Assembly: GCF_900094705.1 (NCBI RefSeq)
Contig: NZ_FMAR01000013.1
Span: forward strand, 62,001 to 126,000
Reading direction: 5' to 3'
DNA length: 64,000 bases
Source: Chitinophaga costaii
Lineage (GTDB): Bacteria > Bacteroidota > Bacteroidia > Chitinophagales > Chitinophagaceae
Shown: positions 9,213-18,568 of the stretch, piece after piece
How the letters are laid out: the number at the start of each line of letters is the position of its first letter
Position numbering within the stretch: position 1 is the first letter of the stretch
Notes under the pieces: model-generated
Seen by the model: the letters and a program-made list of their open reading frames with translations, nothing else
The model's database searches: none
Told to the model about the DNA's origin: nothing
Made by a program: the position numbers and the translations under genes

Positions 9213-12200
9213 ATGACGGATTTAGTATTTCTGAAAGCACTAAGAGACAAACTGAAAGGAGGGAACAGCCGGTCCATACACCTGAACGCACTGCCGGGAA
9301 AATTTGCCACCCGCCTGGACCTGGCCGATCTGAATGTTGTAAAACCCCACCTGGCCGACGCTTTTTTACAGCAGTTGTTTACCAATGCCAAATTTGAATT
9401 TCCAATAGATTTTCATGAGGATCCGGCCCATATCCGGCCGGCAGATGAACAGAAAAAACTTAATATCCTGGCCCGCCGCCTCAATGCCATTTGTATTGAG
9501 AACGATGATAACTTCAAAGAACACGGCATCCGCACCTTCGGATTTGGTTATCCTATCCTCGTGAAACGTACCCGGCAAGATCCGGATAAGGTGATCAAGG
9601 CCCCCCTGTTTATCTGGCCGCTGGAAATTTTAAAAGCCCACGATAAGGTGAATAGTTGGTCCATACTGCGCAACAAAACCCTTAACGAAAACAATCGCAT
9701 TGTAGACGAGGAAATACATTCTGTATCTATTAATGAAGTGCTGCTTTCTTTCCTGCGCACCGATGAAAATATTGTGTTGCCACAGATCAATGAAGAACTG
9801 TTGGAAGACGCGGTGATAGACCAAGAGGAACTACTGTCACTGCTGCTCGGCGTACTAAAAGCCTTTCACGCGACAGATACCGTGAGCCAGGCTGTGCTGG
9901 CCGCCAAGCTGGCATCGCCGGTGGCGCTGATCCCAGATGCCGGCGAACTGGAAGCCAGCACCGGGGCTCAACCCTGGATTCAGTTCAGCGGCGTGTTTGG
10001 CCTGTTCCGTACCCAAAAGGAAAGCATCATTTCCGACATGGACAAACTGATCGACCACCACGACCTGTTTGGCAAACCGCCGGTTATACAGGTTACGCAG
10101 CCACTATCGCCCTACGCCATCGTAGACACAGATCCCAGCCAGCAGGAAATTCTGCATACCCTGCTAGATGCGCCCCACAAAATTATTCAAGGCCCTCCCG
10201 GTACCGGTAAAAGCCAGTCGCTCACAGCGCTGATCACCAATGCGCTCTCCAATGGGATGAAGTGCCTCGTAGTATGCGAAAAGAAAACGGCCATGGATGT
10301 GATCAAAAGCAACCTGGAAAGAACAGGGGAGGCGCTGGGCGCCCTGTCTGTTGTTGTGGAAGACATTATTAAAGACCGCGACAAGATCATTAACGCCGTG
10401 CGCGACCGCATTGCACAACAACATACAAATGGCCATGTGTCGAACGAGCATCCTTACCTGCAATCGAAGGCCGATATAGATAACACGATTAAAGAAATCA
10501 ATACCCAGCATAGCGCCTTGTATGCGCCGCTGTACAATGGGAAGAACTGGACCACCCTGGTGGGCGAGTTCCTGACGATGAAGGCGCATACAGACTTAAC
10601 GCCCCTAAAAGAAAAGTTGGATCACCGCAAATTTAAGTTTGAAGACGACCCGCAGGAACTGCATACTTTCCAGCAGCACCTGCAGGAAGCGCAGCGACTG
10701 TACGCGGAGGTAAATAGCCTGGAACACCCATTGGATTTATTACACAGTCGCTTGTTTACCGGCGAAAATCCACGCCTGGTACAGCAGGAATTAGAACTCT
10801 TCCTGCAAAAATATTTACTGGAAACCAATACCCTGAGCGATTCGTTGAAAGCCTTGAAAGCCGCGTATGAACAGGCTATGCAGGATTACTATACTACGCT
10901 TACCACGAATACCCAATCGCTGTACAACAAGCTTTCGGAAGAAGTTGTGCAATACGGGCAAGCATTAACGCAGCACTACACCGCCTACTACAACGCCGTG
11001 AAAACCGCTGCCGGCAACTATCTCCATGATGCAGACAACGCCTATCGCACGTATGGCGACTTGTTTTATAAGAACAGCGGGTTCGCTAGATTCCTGCTTA
11101 AATTCGGAAGCATTTTTTCCGGGAAATATAAACGGATGATCGCTGCGCGGGCGGAATTGCTTGCACAATACAGCCGTGTGCAGCAAGCCCACCAGCAGTT
11201 CGATTATTTTCCCCATGCTTATTTGCCATTGGACGTGATGCCCTCCCTACAGGTATTGCCGAATGATATCCGTAGCCTGGATGAGGAACTTGAACAGTGG
11301 AGTACCGGTATAGATGGCCTGAAAGATGGTTGGGTAGCTAATTATAGCCCTTCGCATTATCACCCGGTGTATTCGCCTCATGCTTTGCAGCAATGTTGGA
11401 AAGCGTATGTATCATTGCGTTCCCGCATCGCTATTGATCCTGTGCTGCAATCCCGTTATGGTGTGCAGGCTACCCATGCACAGGAATTGCTTACACTTTT
11501 GAAAGGATTGTTGGCAGATACCGGTGCGGCGGACAGCTTAATCGCCCATTACATAGACCACTGTACCAGTGCGTATCTGCATGGCACATTCAAGAACAGC
11601 CAGCCGCAGGTATTGCAATTAGAAAATGCTACTAGTGCTTTCTGGAACATGTTTCAACAGTCGCAGCTCTTCCAGCGCAATGTAGTGCCACCGGAACCTG
11701 TGACGCTGCCGGTAAGGATGTCCACCATCAGCCGTCTGTGGCTGGAAATGGACGTGGTGTGCCAGCAGTTGCCTAACTTTCGTACTTACTTTGCCTGGCG
11801 CCGCTTCTTTGAGCCGCTGCCTGCTATAGCGCAGGAAGTTATTTGTACCCTGGCGGTAAGTGGCTACCCAAATTGGGCGGAAGGTTTTTCGGCATGGTAT
11901 TATAACTGGCTACTCTCTCACCTTGAAAATCTTTCCCTGCCCACCAACGACGCCGCTATTCAGCGACTGCGTTATTTGCAGGAAGGCCTTAAGCAACTAC
12001 AACAAGAGCAACTTTTAGTCCAATGGCAGCAACGCCAAACGGAGGCCGTACAAGAGTTCACCAACCGGGGAATGAGTGTGGCGGGTCTTTATAACAAACG
12101 TGGCAACAAAGGCCAGCGACGCAACTCCCTGCGTAAAATAGTAGCCAGCGACGTAGCCCTTTTTACAAATTTCTTTCCCGTACTCATGGTAAGCCCCAGC

Positions 12201-13580
12201 GTGTGCAGTTCCATCCTGCCACTGGAGGAAGGCTTGTTCGATATTGTAATTTTCGATGAAGCCTCGCAATTGCGGCTGGAGGATACTTTTCCCTCACTGG
12301 TGCGTGGCCGCATCAAAATTATTTCCGGGGATAGCCAGCAAATGCCGCCCACGGCGTATTTCCAGGGAGGCAACGCTTTGCTGTATCCTGTGGAGGAGGA
12401 AGAAGAAGACGTAATGCCAGCATTGCCCCATACCGCCCAAAGCCTGGACCTGGCAGAAAGCGAATCGTTGCTGATGTATGCGGAAAACAGTCATTATAAA
12501 CCCTCTTACCTGAAAGTACACTACCGATCACAACATCCTTACCTGATCGATTTTTCTAATCATGCCTTTTACGGTAAGCGCCTCATCCCTATGCCGGCAC
12601 GTACGCCCTATAAGCCGCTACGTTATTTCGAAGTAGCTGGCGTGTATGATGAGCAGATGAACATAGCCGAGGCCAGGCAGGTGGTACAAATGCTACTTAC
12701 CGAAATAGCGCCATTGGCCGATGGCCGTTTTCCTTCTGTGGGTATCGCCACTTTCAATATTTATCAGCGTAATCTCATCCTGGAGGAGATCATCAAGGCC
12801 CGCCAGGAAAGCCCGGCCTACGATCAACGCATCCGCGACCTGGGTCCAGACTTGTTTGTGAAAAACCTGGAAAACATACAAGGTGATGAGCGGGACATTC
12901 TCATTATTTCTACCACCTATGGGCCCCGCAAGGATGGCGTGTTTCGCCAGTCTTTTGGCCCTATACAACAGCAGAATGGGTATAAATTGCTAAACGTAAT
13001 CATCACCCGCGCAAGGCAGGCGGTGTATGTAGTAAGCTCAATACCAGAGCGGGTAATACAGCAATACCCCTTGCTACTACAGCAAATGAAGAATAATGGC
13101 CGCGCGGTATTCTACGCCTACCTGGCCTACGCCAAAGCCGTGGAAACCGGCGATGAAAATACCCGCCAGCTTATTCTTGGCCTGCTGGCGGAGAATTGCG
13201 AAAATGTTTTTCAGCAGGGCAATAACCAACTACAGGAATCTTCTGCTGTATTTACCAAAGAAGTAGTGCGCCGCCTTAAAGAACGCATTTCACCAGCGCG
13301 CATTATCCAACATTATACGGTGGGTGGCTTTCGCATAGACATTACTATTCTTACCGCAGACGGTAAGCCTTTCATTGCCATTGAGTGCGATGGCAGTAAA
13401 CATTCCCAGCGGCAGGAAGCCTACGCCTGGGACTTGTTCCGCCAGCAACAACTGGAGCAGCAGGGGCTTAGATTTCACCGTATCTGGTCTGCCAATTGGT
13501 GGTACGATCCGGCCTCAGCCCTGGAGCAACTGATCAACTATATTCAAACTGCGGAACAGCCCGTTAATACCATAATTTGA
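9213..13580 (+). CDS. large superfamily 1 helicase with C-terminal MTES_1575/Vsr-type nuclease domain (DUF4011-like N-terminus)
   Basis: 1455 aa, one of the longest genes here. Residues 1-230 look like a DUF4011-type region (weak). The SF1 helicase core has Walker A GPPGTGKSQ at about 327-335, Walker B FDEAS near 1014-1018, the HYRSQHP motif near 1103, NIQGDERD near 1221 and ITRARQAVYVV shortly after. A long helical insertion (about 400-1000) separates Walker A from Walker B. The last 130 residues carry a restriction-endonuclease-like domain with RIDITI, AIECDGSKHS (Glu1391, Asp1393) and the HRIWSANWWYDP signature of REase_MTES_1575. Helicase-plus-Vsr-like architectures with DUF4011 have been reported among single-gene anti-phage systems. 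A defence or DNA-processing role is inferred; no partner genes of known defence type flank it. No transposase or integrase lies nearby. Confidence 0.85.
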   Translation: MTDLVFLKALRDKLKGGNSRSIHLNALPGKFATRLDLADLNVVKPHLADAFLQQLFTNAKFEFPIDFHEDPAHIRPADEQKKLNILARRLNAICIENDDNFKEHGIRTFGFGYPILVKRTRQDPDKVIKAPLFIWPLEILKAHDKVNSWSILRNKTLNENNRIVDEEIHSVSINEVLLSFLRTDENIVLPQINEELLEDAVIDQEELLSLLLGVLKAFHATDTVSQAVLAAKLASPVALIPDAGELEASTGAQPWIQFSGVFGLFRTQKESIISDMDKLIDHHDLFGKPPVIQVTQPLSPYAIVDTDPSQQEILHTLLDAPHKIIQGPPGTGKSQSLTALITNALSNGMKCLVVCEKKTAMDVIKSNLERTGEALGALSVVVEDIIKDRDKIINAVRDRIAQQHTNGHVSNEHPYLQSKADIDNTIKEINTQHSALYAPLYNGKNWTTLVGEFLTMKAHTDLTPLKEKLDHRKFKFEDDPQELHTFQQHLQEAQRLYAEVNSLEHPLDLLHSRLFTGENPRLVQQELELFLQKYLLETNTLSDSLKALKAAYEQAMQDYYTTLTTNTQSLYNKLSEEVVQYGQALTQHYTAYYNAVKTAAGNYLHDADNAYRTYGDLFYKNSGFARFLLKFGSIFSGKYKRMIAARAELLAQYSRVQQAHQQFDYFPHAYLPLDVMPSLQVLPNDIRSLDEELEQWSTGIDGLKDGWVANYSPSHYHPVYSPHALQQCWKAYVSLRSRIAIDPVLQSRYGVQATHAQELLTLLKGLLADTGAADSLIAHYIDHCTSAYLHGTFKNSQPQVLQLENATSAFWNMFQQSQLFQRNVVPPEPVTLPVRMSTISRLWLEMDVVCQQLPNFRTYFAWRRFFEPLPAIAQEVICTLAVSGYPNWAEGFSAWYYNWLLSHLENLSLPTNDAAIQRLRYLQEGLKQLQQEQLLVQWQQRQTEAVQEFTNRGMSVAGLYNKRGNKGQRRNSLRKIVASDVALFTNFFPVLMVSPSVCSSILPLEEGLFDIVIFDEASQLRLEDTFPSLVRGRIKIISGDSQQMPPTAYFQGGNALLYPVEEEEEDVMPALPHTAQSLDLAESESLLMYAENSHYKPSYLKVHYRSQHPYLIDFSNHAFYGKRLIPMPARTPYKPLRYFEVAGVYDEQMNIAEARQVVQMLLTEIAPLADGRFPSVGIATFNIYQRNLILEEIIKARQESPAYDQRIRDLGPDLFVKNLENIQGDERDILIISTTYGPRKDGVFRQSFGPIQQQNGYKLLNVIITRARQAVYVVSSIPERVIQQYPLLLQQMKNNGRAVFYAYLAYAKAVETGDENTRQLILGLLAENCENVFQQGNNQLQESSAVFTKEVVRRLKERISPARIIQHYTVGGFRIDITILTADGKPFIAIECDGSKHSQRQEAYAWDLFRQQQLEQQGLRFHRIWSANWWYDPASALEQLINYIQTAEQPVNTII

Positions 13581-13715
13581 TTGTTTTTATTAATACATAA
13601 ATGCTTTACTGATAATGGCTGACGTGTTAATAAGCTCCGCCTATTTTTAATGCCCTGAATTATAGGTAATCCCAGTGTAATTGCTTAATTTAAGGTTACT
13701 TAATTCCACCACGTT

Positions 13716-14195
13716 ATGGCTATTTCTATGCTTTCCACGGACAGCCAGCATGCTGATTTTCAGCAACTCACTTCCCTGATGGACAAAGAATTGAGCAGAC
13801 GCTACCCCACTTTGCAGGGCAAATACAATACGCATAATCAAATCCCCGCAGGCACACCCGTATGGATTGCATACGACGATACGATGGCGGTGGCTTGTGG
13901 ATGTTTTGTGCCCATGGATCTTGGAGTGGCGGAGATCAAAAGATTGTTTGTAATACCGGGCTACCGGGGCCTTGGCATTGTAGCCCAACTGCTGGATGTG
14001 ATAGAATTGAAAGTATTAAATGCCGGATTTAATAGTGTAGTACTGGAAACAGGTGTAAAACAAATTGAAGGCATTAAAATGCTGCATGAACGCGGTTACC
14101 AGACGATTGAAAATTATGGTCCCTATGCAGGATGTGAGAACAGCGTGTGCTTAGGCAAGGAACTACAGGTGGAAACAATGAAAGCTTATAAATAG
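13716..14195 (+). CDS. GNAT-family N-acetyltransferase
   Basis: 159 aa. The acetyl-CoA binding motif A is seen as IKRLFVIPGYRGLGIVAQLLDVIE (R/QxxGxG type), followed by GFNSVVLETGVKQIEGIKMLHERGYQTIENYGPY, the usual motif B with the ERGY turn. Such proteins transfer an acetyl group to amines of small molecules or proteins in the cytoplasm. It is downstream of the helicase gene with a 135-bp gap and ends at a strong bidirectional hairpin. Substrate unknown. Confidence 0.9.
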   Translation: MAISMLSTDSQHADFQQLTSLMDKELSRRYPTLQGKYNTHNQIPAGTPVWIAYDDTMAVACGCFVPMDLGVAEIKRLFVIPGYRGLGIVAQLLDVIELKVLNAGFNSVVLETGVKQIEGIKMLHERGYQTIENYGPYAGCENSVCLGKELQVETMKAYK

Positions 14196-14226
14196 CTTAT
14201 AAATAAGGTCTGCTTTATCGCAAATA

Positions 14227-14263
14227 ACAAGGCACGCATGCTCATAAGCTGCGTGCCTCGTTG
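14227..14263. terminator. bidirectional hairpin between the GNAT gene and purC
   Basis: AACAAGGCACGCA pairs with TGCGTGCCTCGTT (one mismatch) around an 11-nt loop. It lies between the convergent GNAT and purC genes, with modest T or A tracts on both sides. Confidence 0.75.
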
Positions 14264-14277
14264 TAAGTAGTAAATTA

Positions 14278-15210
14278 TTACAGTAATTCCTGCAGCTGTG
14301 AAACGATCTGTTTCTCCGCATCTAGTGCAGACACTTGTTGTTTCTCGAACTTGCGGCCAGTGATTTTTTCGAATAGCTCTATATAACGTTCACTTACACT
14401 GTGCACAAATTCGTCGGACATTTCCGGAACGGTTTGGCCTTCTTTGCCCTGGAAACCATTTTCCATCAGCCATTCGCGCACGAACTCCTTACTTAACTGC
14501 TTCTGTGGTTTGCCAGCCGCTTGGTTGGCCTCAAAGCCATCGGCGTAGAAGTAGCGGGAAGAATCGGGGGTATGAATTTCATCGATCACATAAATGGTGT
14601 CGCCCACTTTGCCGAATTCATATTTAGTGTCCACCAGGATCAGTCCTTGTTTGGCCGCTAATTCTTTGCCCCGGTTAAACAGCGCCAGGGTAAGCTTTTC
14701 CAGTTGCGCATATTCCTTTTCGCTCACCAGTCCGGTGGCAATGATCTGCTCACGGGAAATGTCTTCGTCGTGGCCTTCGTGTGCCTTGGTGGTAGGGGTG
14801 ATGATAGGCGTGGGGAAGAAGTCGTTTTCTTTCAACCCTTCTGGCAAAGCTACGCCGCACAATTCACGTAAGCCGCTTTTGTACGTTCTCCAGGCATGGC
14901 CGGTAAGATTTCCGCGAACCACCATTTCCACAGGATAAGTTTCACATTTCAGGCCAATGGTGACATTCGGCAGCGGAACGCTTTTCACCCAGTTGGGCGC
15001 AATATCTTTCGTGGCATCCAGCATAATGGCCGCCACCTGGTTCAGCACCTGCCCTTTGTAGGGAATAGGCCGGGGCAGCACCACATCGAATGCGGAAATG
15101 CGGTCGCTTACTACCATCACCATCAATTTATCTTCGATGGTGTACACATCCCGCACCTTGCCTTTGTAAAAAGCGGTTTGCTTTGGAAAATGAAAATTAG
15201 ACTCCAGCAT
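14278..15210 (-). CDS. purC: phosphoribosylaminoimidazole-succinocarboxamide synthase
   Basis: 310 aa, the longer type of SAICAR synthetase. Visible motifs: [33 protein letters not shown] at the N-terminus (ATP site), [22 protein letters not shown], and [32 protein letters not shown] (catalytic Asp/Glu region). It joins CAIR and aspartate with ATP to form SAICAR in purine synthesis. It stands alone, with a TACTTTTG -7 box 42 bp upstream of the ATG. Confidence 0.96.
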   Translation of the reverse strand: MLESNFHFPKQTAFYKGKVRDVYTIEDKLMVMVVSDRISAFDVVLPRPIPYKGQVLNQVAAIMLDATKDIAPNWVKSVPLPNVTIGLKCETYPVEMVVRGNLTGHAWRTYKSGLRELCGVALPEGLKENDFFPTPIITPTTKAHEGHDEDISREQIIATGLVSEKEYAQLEKLTLALFNRGKELAAKQGLILVDTKYEFGKVGDTIYVIDEIHTPDSSRYFYADGFEANQAAGKPQKQLSKEFVREWLMENGFQGKEGQTVPEMSDEFVHSVSERYIELFEKITGRKFEKQQVSALDAEKQIVSQLQELL

Positions 15211-15251
15211 TACTTATGATTAATTATGTTAATGTGTTGTAGATGATGAAG

Positions 15252-15259
15252 CAAAAGTA
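15252..15259 (-). promoter_or_regulatory. promoter -7 element of purC
   Basis: On the minus strand the sequence reads TACTTTTG, a full match to the Bacteroidota -7 consensus TAnnTTTG, about 42 bp before the purC ATG. A TTTG lies upstream but closer than the usual 18-20 bp, so the -33 element is weak. Confidence 0.5.
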
Positions 15260-15351
15260 GGAAATAAATAAACAAATTGGGTTACACAAGGTGTAATGAA
15301 TAGGGGTAAGTGCATGTAAAAATGATGTTGCCAGACAGCCTGCACACGTAT

Positions 15352-16719
15352 TCAGCAGCGAATTACCGAACCCATATTATTTTCTGCATACTGTTTCACC
15401 AGGTTAATGATATATTCATTTTCTGGGTAGGGCGTCAGCAGATCCCGCAGGGCGGCGGGATCGCTAATACCTGCATCTATCGGCACATATCCCATACCAT
15501 AAAAGCGGCCACTTTCCATGAGGATGGCGCTTTGTTCTGTTACATTGCGGCCACTGCCCAGGATAATAAAGGATGGTTGGGCGGCCCGGAGGCTTTGAAT
15601 GGCTTTCAATACGCGATGATTATAGGTGAGGGCTGCTTCTTTTTTTTCGCAGGCCCCAAGGCAGGTTTCATCTTCCAGACCAGTGCAGGGGTCATGGTCG
15701 GTTTGCAAAAAACAAAGCTTGGGGCAAAGGTGAAATTCGCGGATGAGGCGGCGCAGCCACTGCTGGCCTTGCGCCAGCAAATCAAAAGATAGCAAGGGTT
15801 GCGTGTACTTGCGTTTTTTTTCGATGGCCAGGCGCAGGTAGCCCTGCTGGTCTTCGAAGGTGTAAAAACCATATCGCAATTCCGCCCTTTTCTGGGATTG
15901 GTTGTAAACAGGCCACAGCCGCTTAATCTCTACCGATTCTAGGATGCAGGCCATGAGCTCTGTGCCCGTGGTTTCATAACTCACGGAGTAAATATTACGC
16001 AAAAATTCCTGGCGTTTCTGGCTGCTGTTATTACCTGTAAAGTGGCTGTTCACCCGCTTTTTCAGGTCTTTGGCCTTGCCTACATATAACACCTTTCCCT
16101 TCTGGTCGTGGAAATAGTACACCCCCGGACGGCCGGGTAATTCGGTTACATATTCCGGGGCCAGGTTAGGTGGCAGGAAGTGTTCTTTACTGCCGCGTTT
16201 AAGCATGGCTGGAATATGTTGTTGGTTGTCGCTGGCCAGCAGGCGCTCAAAAAGGCGTACGGTGGCTTCCGCATCGCCAGCGGCGCGGTGGCGGTCGTGA
16301 AGGCTTATATTCAGCGAGCGGCACAGTTTACCTAGGCTATAGGAGGGCAACCCGGGAATTACTTTGCGGCTCATGCGTACGGTGCAAAGTTTTTTGCTAT
16401 GCAAGTCGTACCCGCATCCCTGGAGATGATGATGTATAAAAGAATAATCGAAGTTTACATTGTGGGCAATAAAGATATTATTACGCAGCAGCTCATACAC
16501 ACGGGGAGCTACCTCTTCAAAGAAAGGCGCATCTTCCACCATTTCATTGGTAATGCCGGTAAGCGATTGTATGTAATAGGGAATAGGTTTGCCGGGATTT
16601 ACCAATGTTTCATACCGCTCAATCACCTGGTGCCCGTCGTGAACGAAAATGGCTATTTCGGTAATGCCATTGGCCCTGGCATGACCGCCGGTGGTTTCTA
16701 TATCTACAATTGCATACAT
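15352..16719 (-). CDS. DEDDh 3'-5' exonuclease fused to GIY-YIG (UvrC/Cho-like) nuclease
   Basis: 455 aa. Residues 1-165 are a DnaQ-like exonuclease with all acidic residues (VDIETTG with Asp6/Glu8, HNVNFD with Asp90, HDRHRAAGDAEA with His143 and Asp148). Residues 193-272 are a GIY-YIG endonuclease (GVYYF, LYVGKA, Arg221, Glu260, Asn272). The tail holds Cys335, Cys344, Cys352 and Cys356 (C-x8-C-x7-C-x3-C), resembling the four-cysteine Fe-S ligand set of UvrC/Cho. The fusion suggests damage incision followed by trimming in DNA repair. E. coli Cho is the closest named relative for the second half. Monocistronic. Confidence 0.9.
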   Translation of the reverse strand: MYAIVDIETTGGHARANGITEIAIFVHDGHQVIERYETLVNPGKPIPYYIQSLTGITNEMVEDAPFFEEVAPRVYELLRNNIFIAHNVNFDYSFIHHHLQGCGYDLHSKKLCTVRMSRKVIPGLPSYSLGKLCRSLNISLHDRHRAAGDAEATVRLFERLLASDNQQHIPAMLKRGSKEHFLPPNLAPEYVTELPGRPGVYYFHDQKGKVLYVGKAKDLKKRVNSHFTGNNSSQKRQEFLRNIYSVSYETTGTELMACILESVEIKRLWPVYNQSQKRAELRYGFYTFEDQQGYLRLAIEKKRKYTQPLLSFDLLAQGQQWLRRLIREFHLCPKLCFLQTDHDPCTGLEDETCLGACEKKEAALTYNHRVLKAIQSLRAAQPSFIILGSGRNVTEQSAILMESGRFYGMGYVPIDAGISDPAALRDLLTPYPENEYIINLVKQYAENNMGSVIRC

Positions 16720-16942
16720 GACATAAAGCTAACAAATTTAGCAATTATACCATAAATTTTAGTTAAAACCGGGTTTAATATTTATTCCAGTCTTATCTGT
16801 ATACATATTCGCCCGGGATTTGGTAGATAGATCTGCATGCGGAGCTTTGGGCGGTGTTAAATTTATAAGTAAACCGTTGAGTAGGATGTTGTAATGCTAA
16901 TAATACTTACATTTAAAACATTCATTCCAAAATAAAATTTTT

Positions 16943-17482
16943 ATGGCCAAGTACAAATGGGCACTCGATCCCCTGCACAGTGAACTTCAATTTAAGGTAA
17001 AACACCTTGCTATTACCAGCATTACCGGTAGTTTTCATCACTATACCACGGAGGTGGAGACAGAGGAGGAAGATTTTAAAAATGCCTCCGTGCATTTCAC
17101 TGCCCAAGTAGATTCTATCAGCACCAACAACGCGCAGCGCGATGAGCACCTGCGCAGCCCTGACTTTTTCGACGTTAATAAATTCCCGGAAATTAATTTC
17201 ACCGCTACCAAAGTGGAATCTGTGGATAATGATGGTTCTTACGAACTGTATGGAGATCTAACCATTCACGGCGTTACCAAACCGGTGAAACTGGATGTTG
17301 AATTTGGCGGCGTTATCAAAGATCTTTATGGCCAAACCAAAGCAGGATTTACCATTCACGGTAAGATAAACCGTAAGGACTATGGCCTCACTTACAACGC
17401 TCTCACAGAAGCCGGTGGACTGGTGATCAGCGATGAGGTGAAACTGGCAGCAGAGGTACAACTGGTAAAACAACCGGCATAG
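16943..17482 (+). CDS. YceI-family lipocalin-like protein
   Basis: 179 aa, matching the family's mature length. Hallmarks: KWALDPLHSELQFKVKHLAITSITGSF at the N-terminus, RDEHLRSPDFFDVNKFPEINF in the middle and the ending LVISDEVKLAAEVQLVK. YceI proteins form a long lipocalin-like barrel that binds isoprenoids or amphiphiles. Many are periplasmic, but no signal peptide is visible, so this one is probably cytoplasmic. It is convergent with the DUF4142 gene across a strong hairpin. Confidence 0.93.
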   Translation: MAKYKWALDPLHSELQFKVKHLAITSITGSFHHYTTEVETEEEDFKNASVHFTAQVDSISTNNAQRDEHLRSPDFFDVNKFPEINFTATKVESVDNDGSYELYGDLTIHGVTKPVKLDVEFGGVIKDLYGQTKAGFTIHGKINRKDYGLTYNALTEAGGLVISDEVKLAAEVQLVKQPA

Positions 17483-17509
17483 GTGGAACAAAATAACCTG
17501 GGTATAATA

Positions 17510-17545
17510 AAAAGGGTCGCCAGCAATATTGCCGGCGACCCTTTT
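17510..17545. terminator. bidirectional terminator between YceI and DUF4142 genes
   Basis: AAAAGGGTCGCC..GC pairs with GC..GGCGACCCTTTT around an AT loop with one bulged base per arm. The A-rich and T-rich flanks make it work in both directions. Confidence 0.88.
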
Positions 17546-17566
17546 AAATAGTTTACATACTTACCC

Positions 17567-18175
17567 TTATTTATGCGTTTTAACATTCTTCAGGTAATCT
17601 TTAATCGCTTCTGCACTATCCAAGTGTGCCTTTAATGTAGGCAGGGTGTTAGTGGCAAAGGCTTTGATATCTGCATCTTCTAAATTCTTGGAGGCCTTGT
17701 CAAAATCATCGATGGCAGACTTGTGGCCATCAATCATATGATCTATGAAAGCCTTATCCCAGTCTAATCCTTTCTTATCATTCAATTTTTCCATAGCGCT
17801 TTGGTGTTCGGGGCTGAAGGCCGTAGGCAGGGTAATACCTTTACGATCTGCGATGGCTTTCAATTCATCACCAGCTTTGGTATGATCGGTTATCAACAGG
17901 TTGCCAAAGTCTTTTACGCGCTGCTGGGATGCTTTATCCTGGGCTAATTTACCCATGGCTACTTCTGTAAAACCAATATCAGCGGCCTTTACGGAAAAGT
18001 CTGCACTTTCTTTGTCAACTGGTTTGGTTTCCTTATTAGTTGAATCGGCTACGGCTTTGCTGTCAGTTACTTCTGTGCCGGTGCTATCTTTGGTGGTGGT
18101 GCTGTGTCCATCCCCGCAGGAACTTAAGGCCCAGGCGGATGACAGGATGAGCGCGAATAAACTAATTCTTTTCAT
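17567..18175 (-). CDS. DUF4142 lipoprotein
   Basis: 202 aa. Lipoprotein signal peptide ending in LSSC (Cys20), a low-complexity Thr/Asp/Lys linker to about residue 60, then a ferritin-like four-helix DUF4142 domain with FTEVAMGKLAQDKASQQRVKDFGNLLITDHTKAG and the matching IDHMIDGHKSAIDDF repeat. Members are envelope proteins common in Bacteroidota and Proteobacteria; their biochemical role is not established. It is transcribed alone. Confidence 0.9.
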   Translation of the reverse strand: MKRISLFALILSSAWALSSCGDGHSTTTKDSTGTEVTDSKAVADSTNKETKPVDKESADFSVKAADIGFTEVAMGKLAQDKASQQRVKDFGNLLITDHTKAGDELKAIADRKGITLPTAFSPEHQSAMEKLNDKKGLDWDKAFIDHMIDGHKSAIDDFDKASKNLEDADIKAFATNTLPTLKAHLDSAEAIKDYLKNVKTHK

Positions 18176-18568
18176 AATTATGGTTTTTTAGTGAAATGAT
18201 TTTTAGCATACAGTCATTTATAGGCTGTGTTATCACTACAGACCAAAAACGATACCATATGAGCTTATGGGCACATTTGCAGCCCAGATGACCAGGCTAA
18301 GGGTTAAATTGTTGATTGCCAGCAATACATATGTAGATGCTTTTCCCCGGAAGGGGTAGTAGTGAGATTCTATGATCAAAATGAACAAAGTGGTATGGTG
18401 GTTTAATTTTTCTTTTAAAACATTCTTCTTAAACCCATAATAATCATCTCTTCATAAATCCAATGTATACCATTGCAGCGTACATTTTCCTGGTTGCTGT
18501 TCCGGTCTTTTAGTGGCAACTACCTGTCATAAACTTTATTAAAGCTATCCCTAAAAGCTGTTAAAACA
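18176..18568. other. 393-bp intergenic region, no gene seen
   Basis: Divergent spacer between the DUF4142 lipoprotein gene and the hybrid kinase gene. It presumably holds both promoters. A short hairpin CCCCGGAAGGGG lies near 18344-18355. No convincing open frame, RNA gene or exact TAnnTTTG promoter was recognised. Confidence 0.5.
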
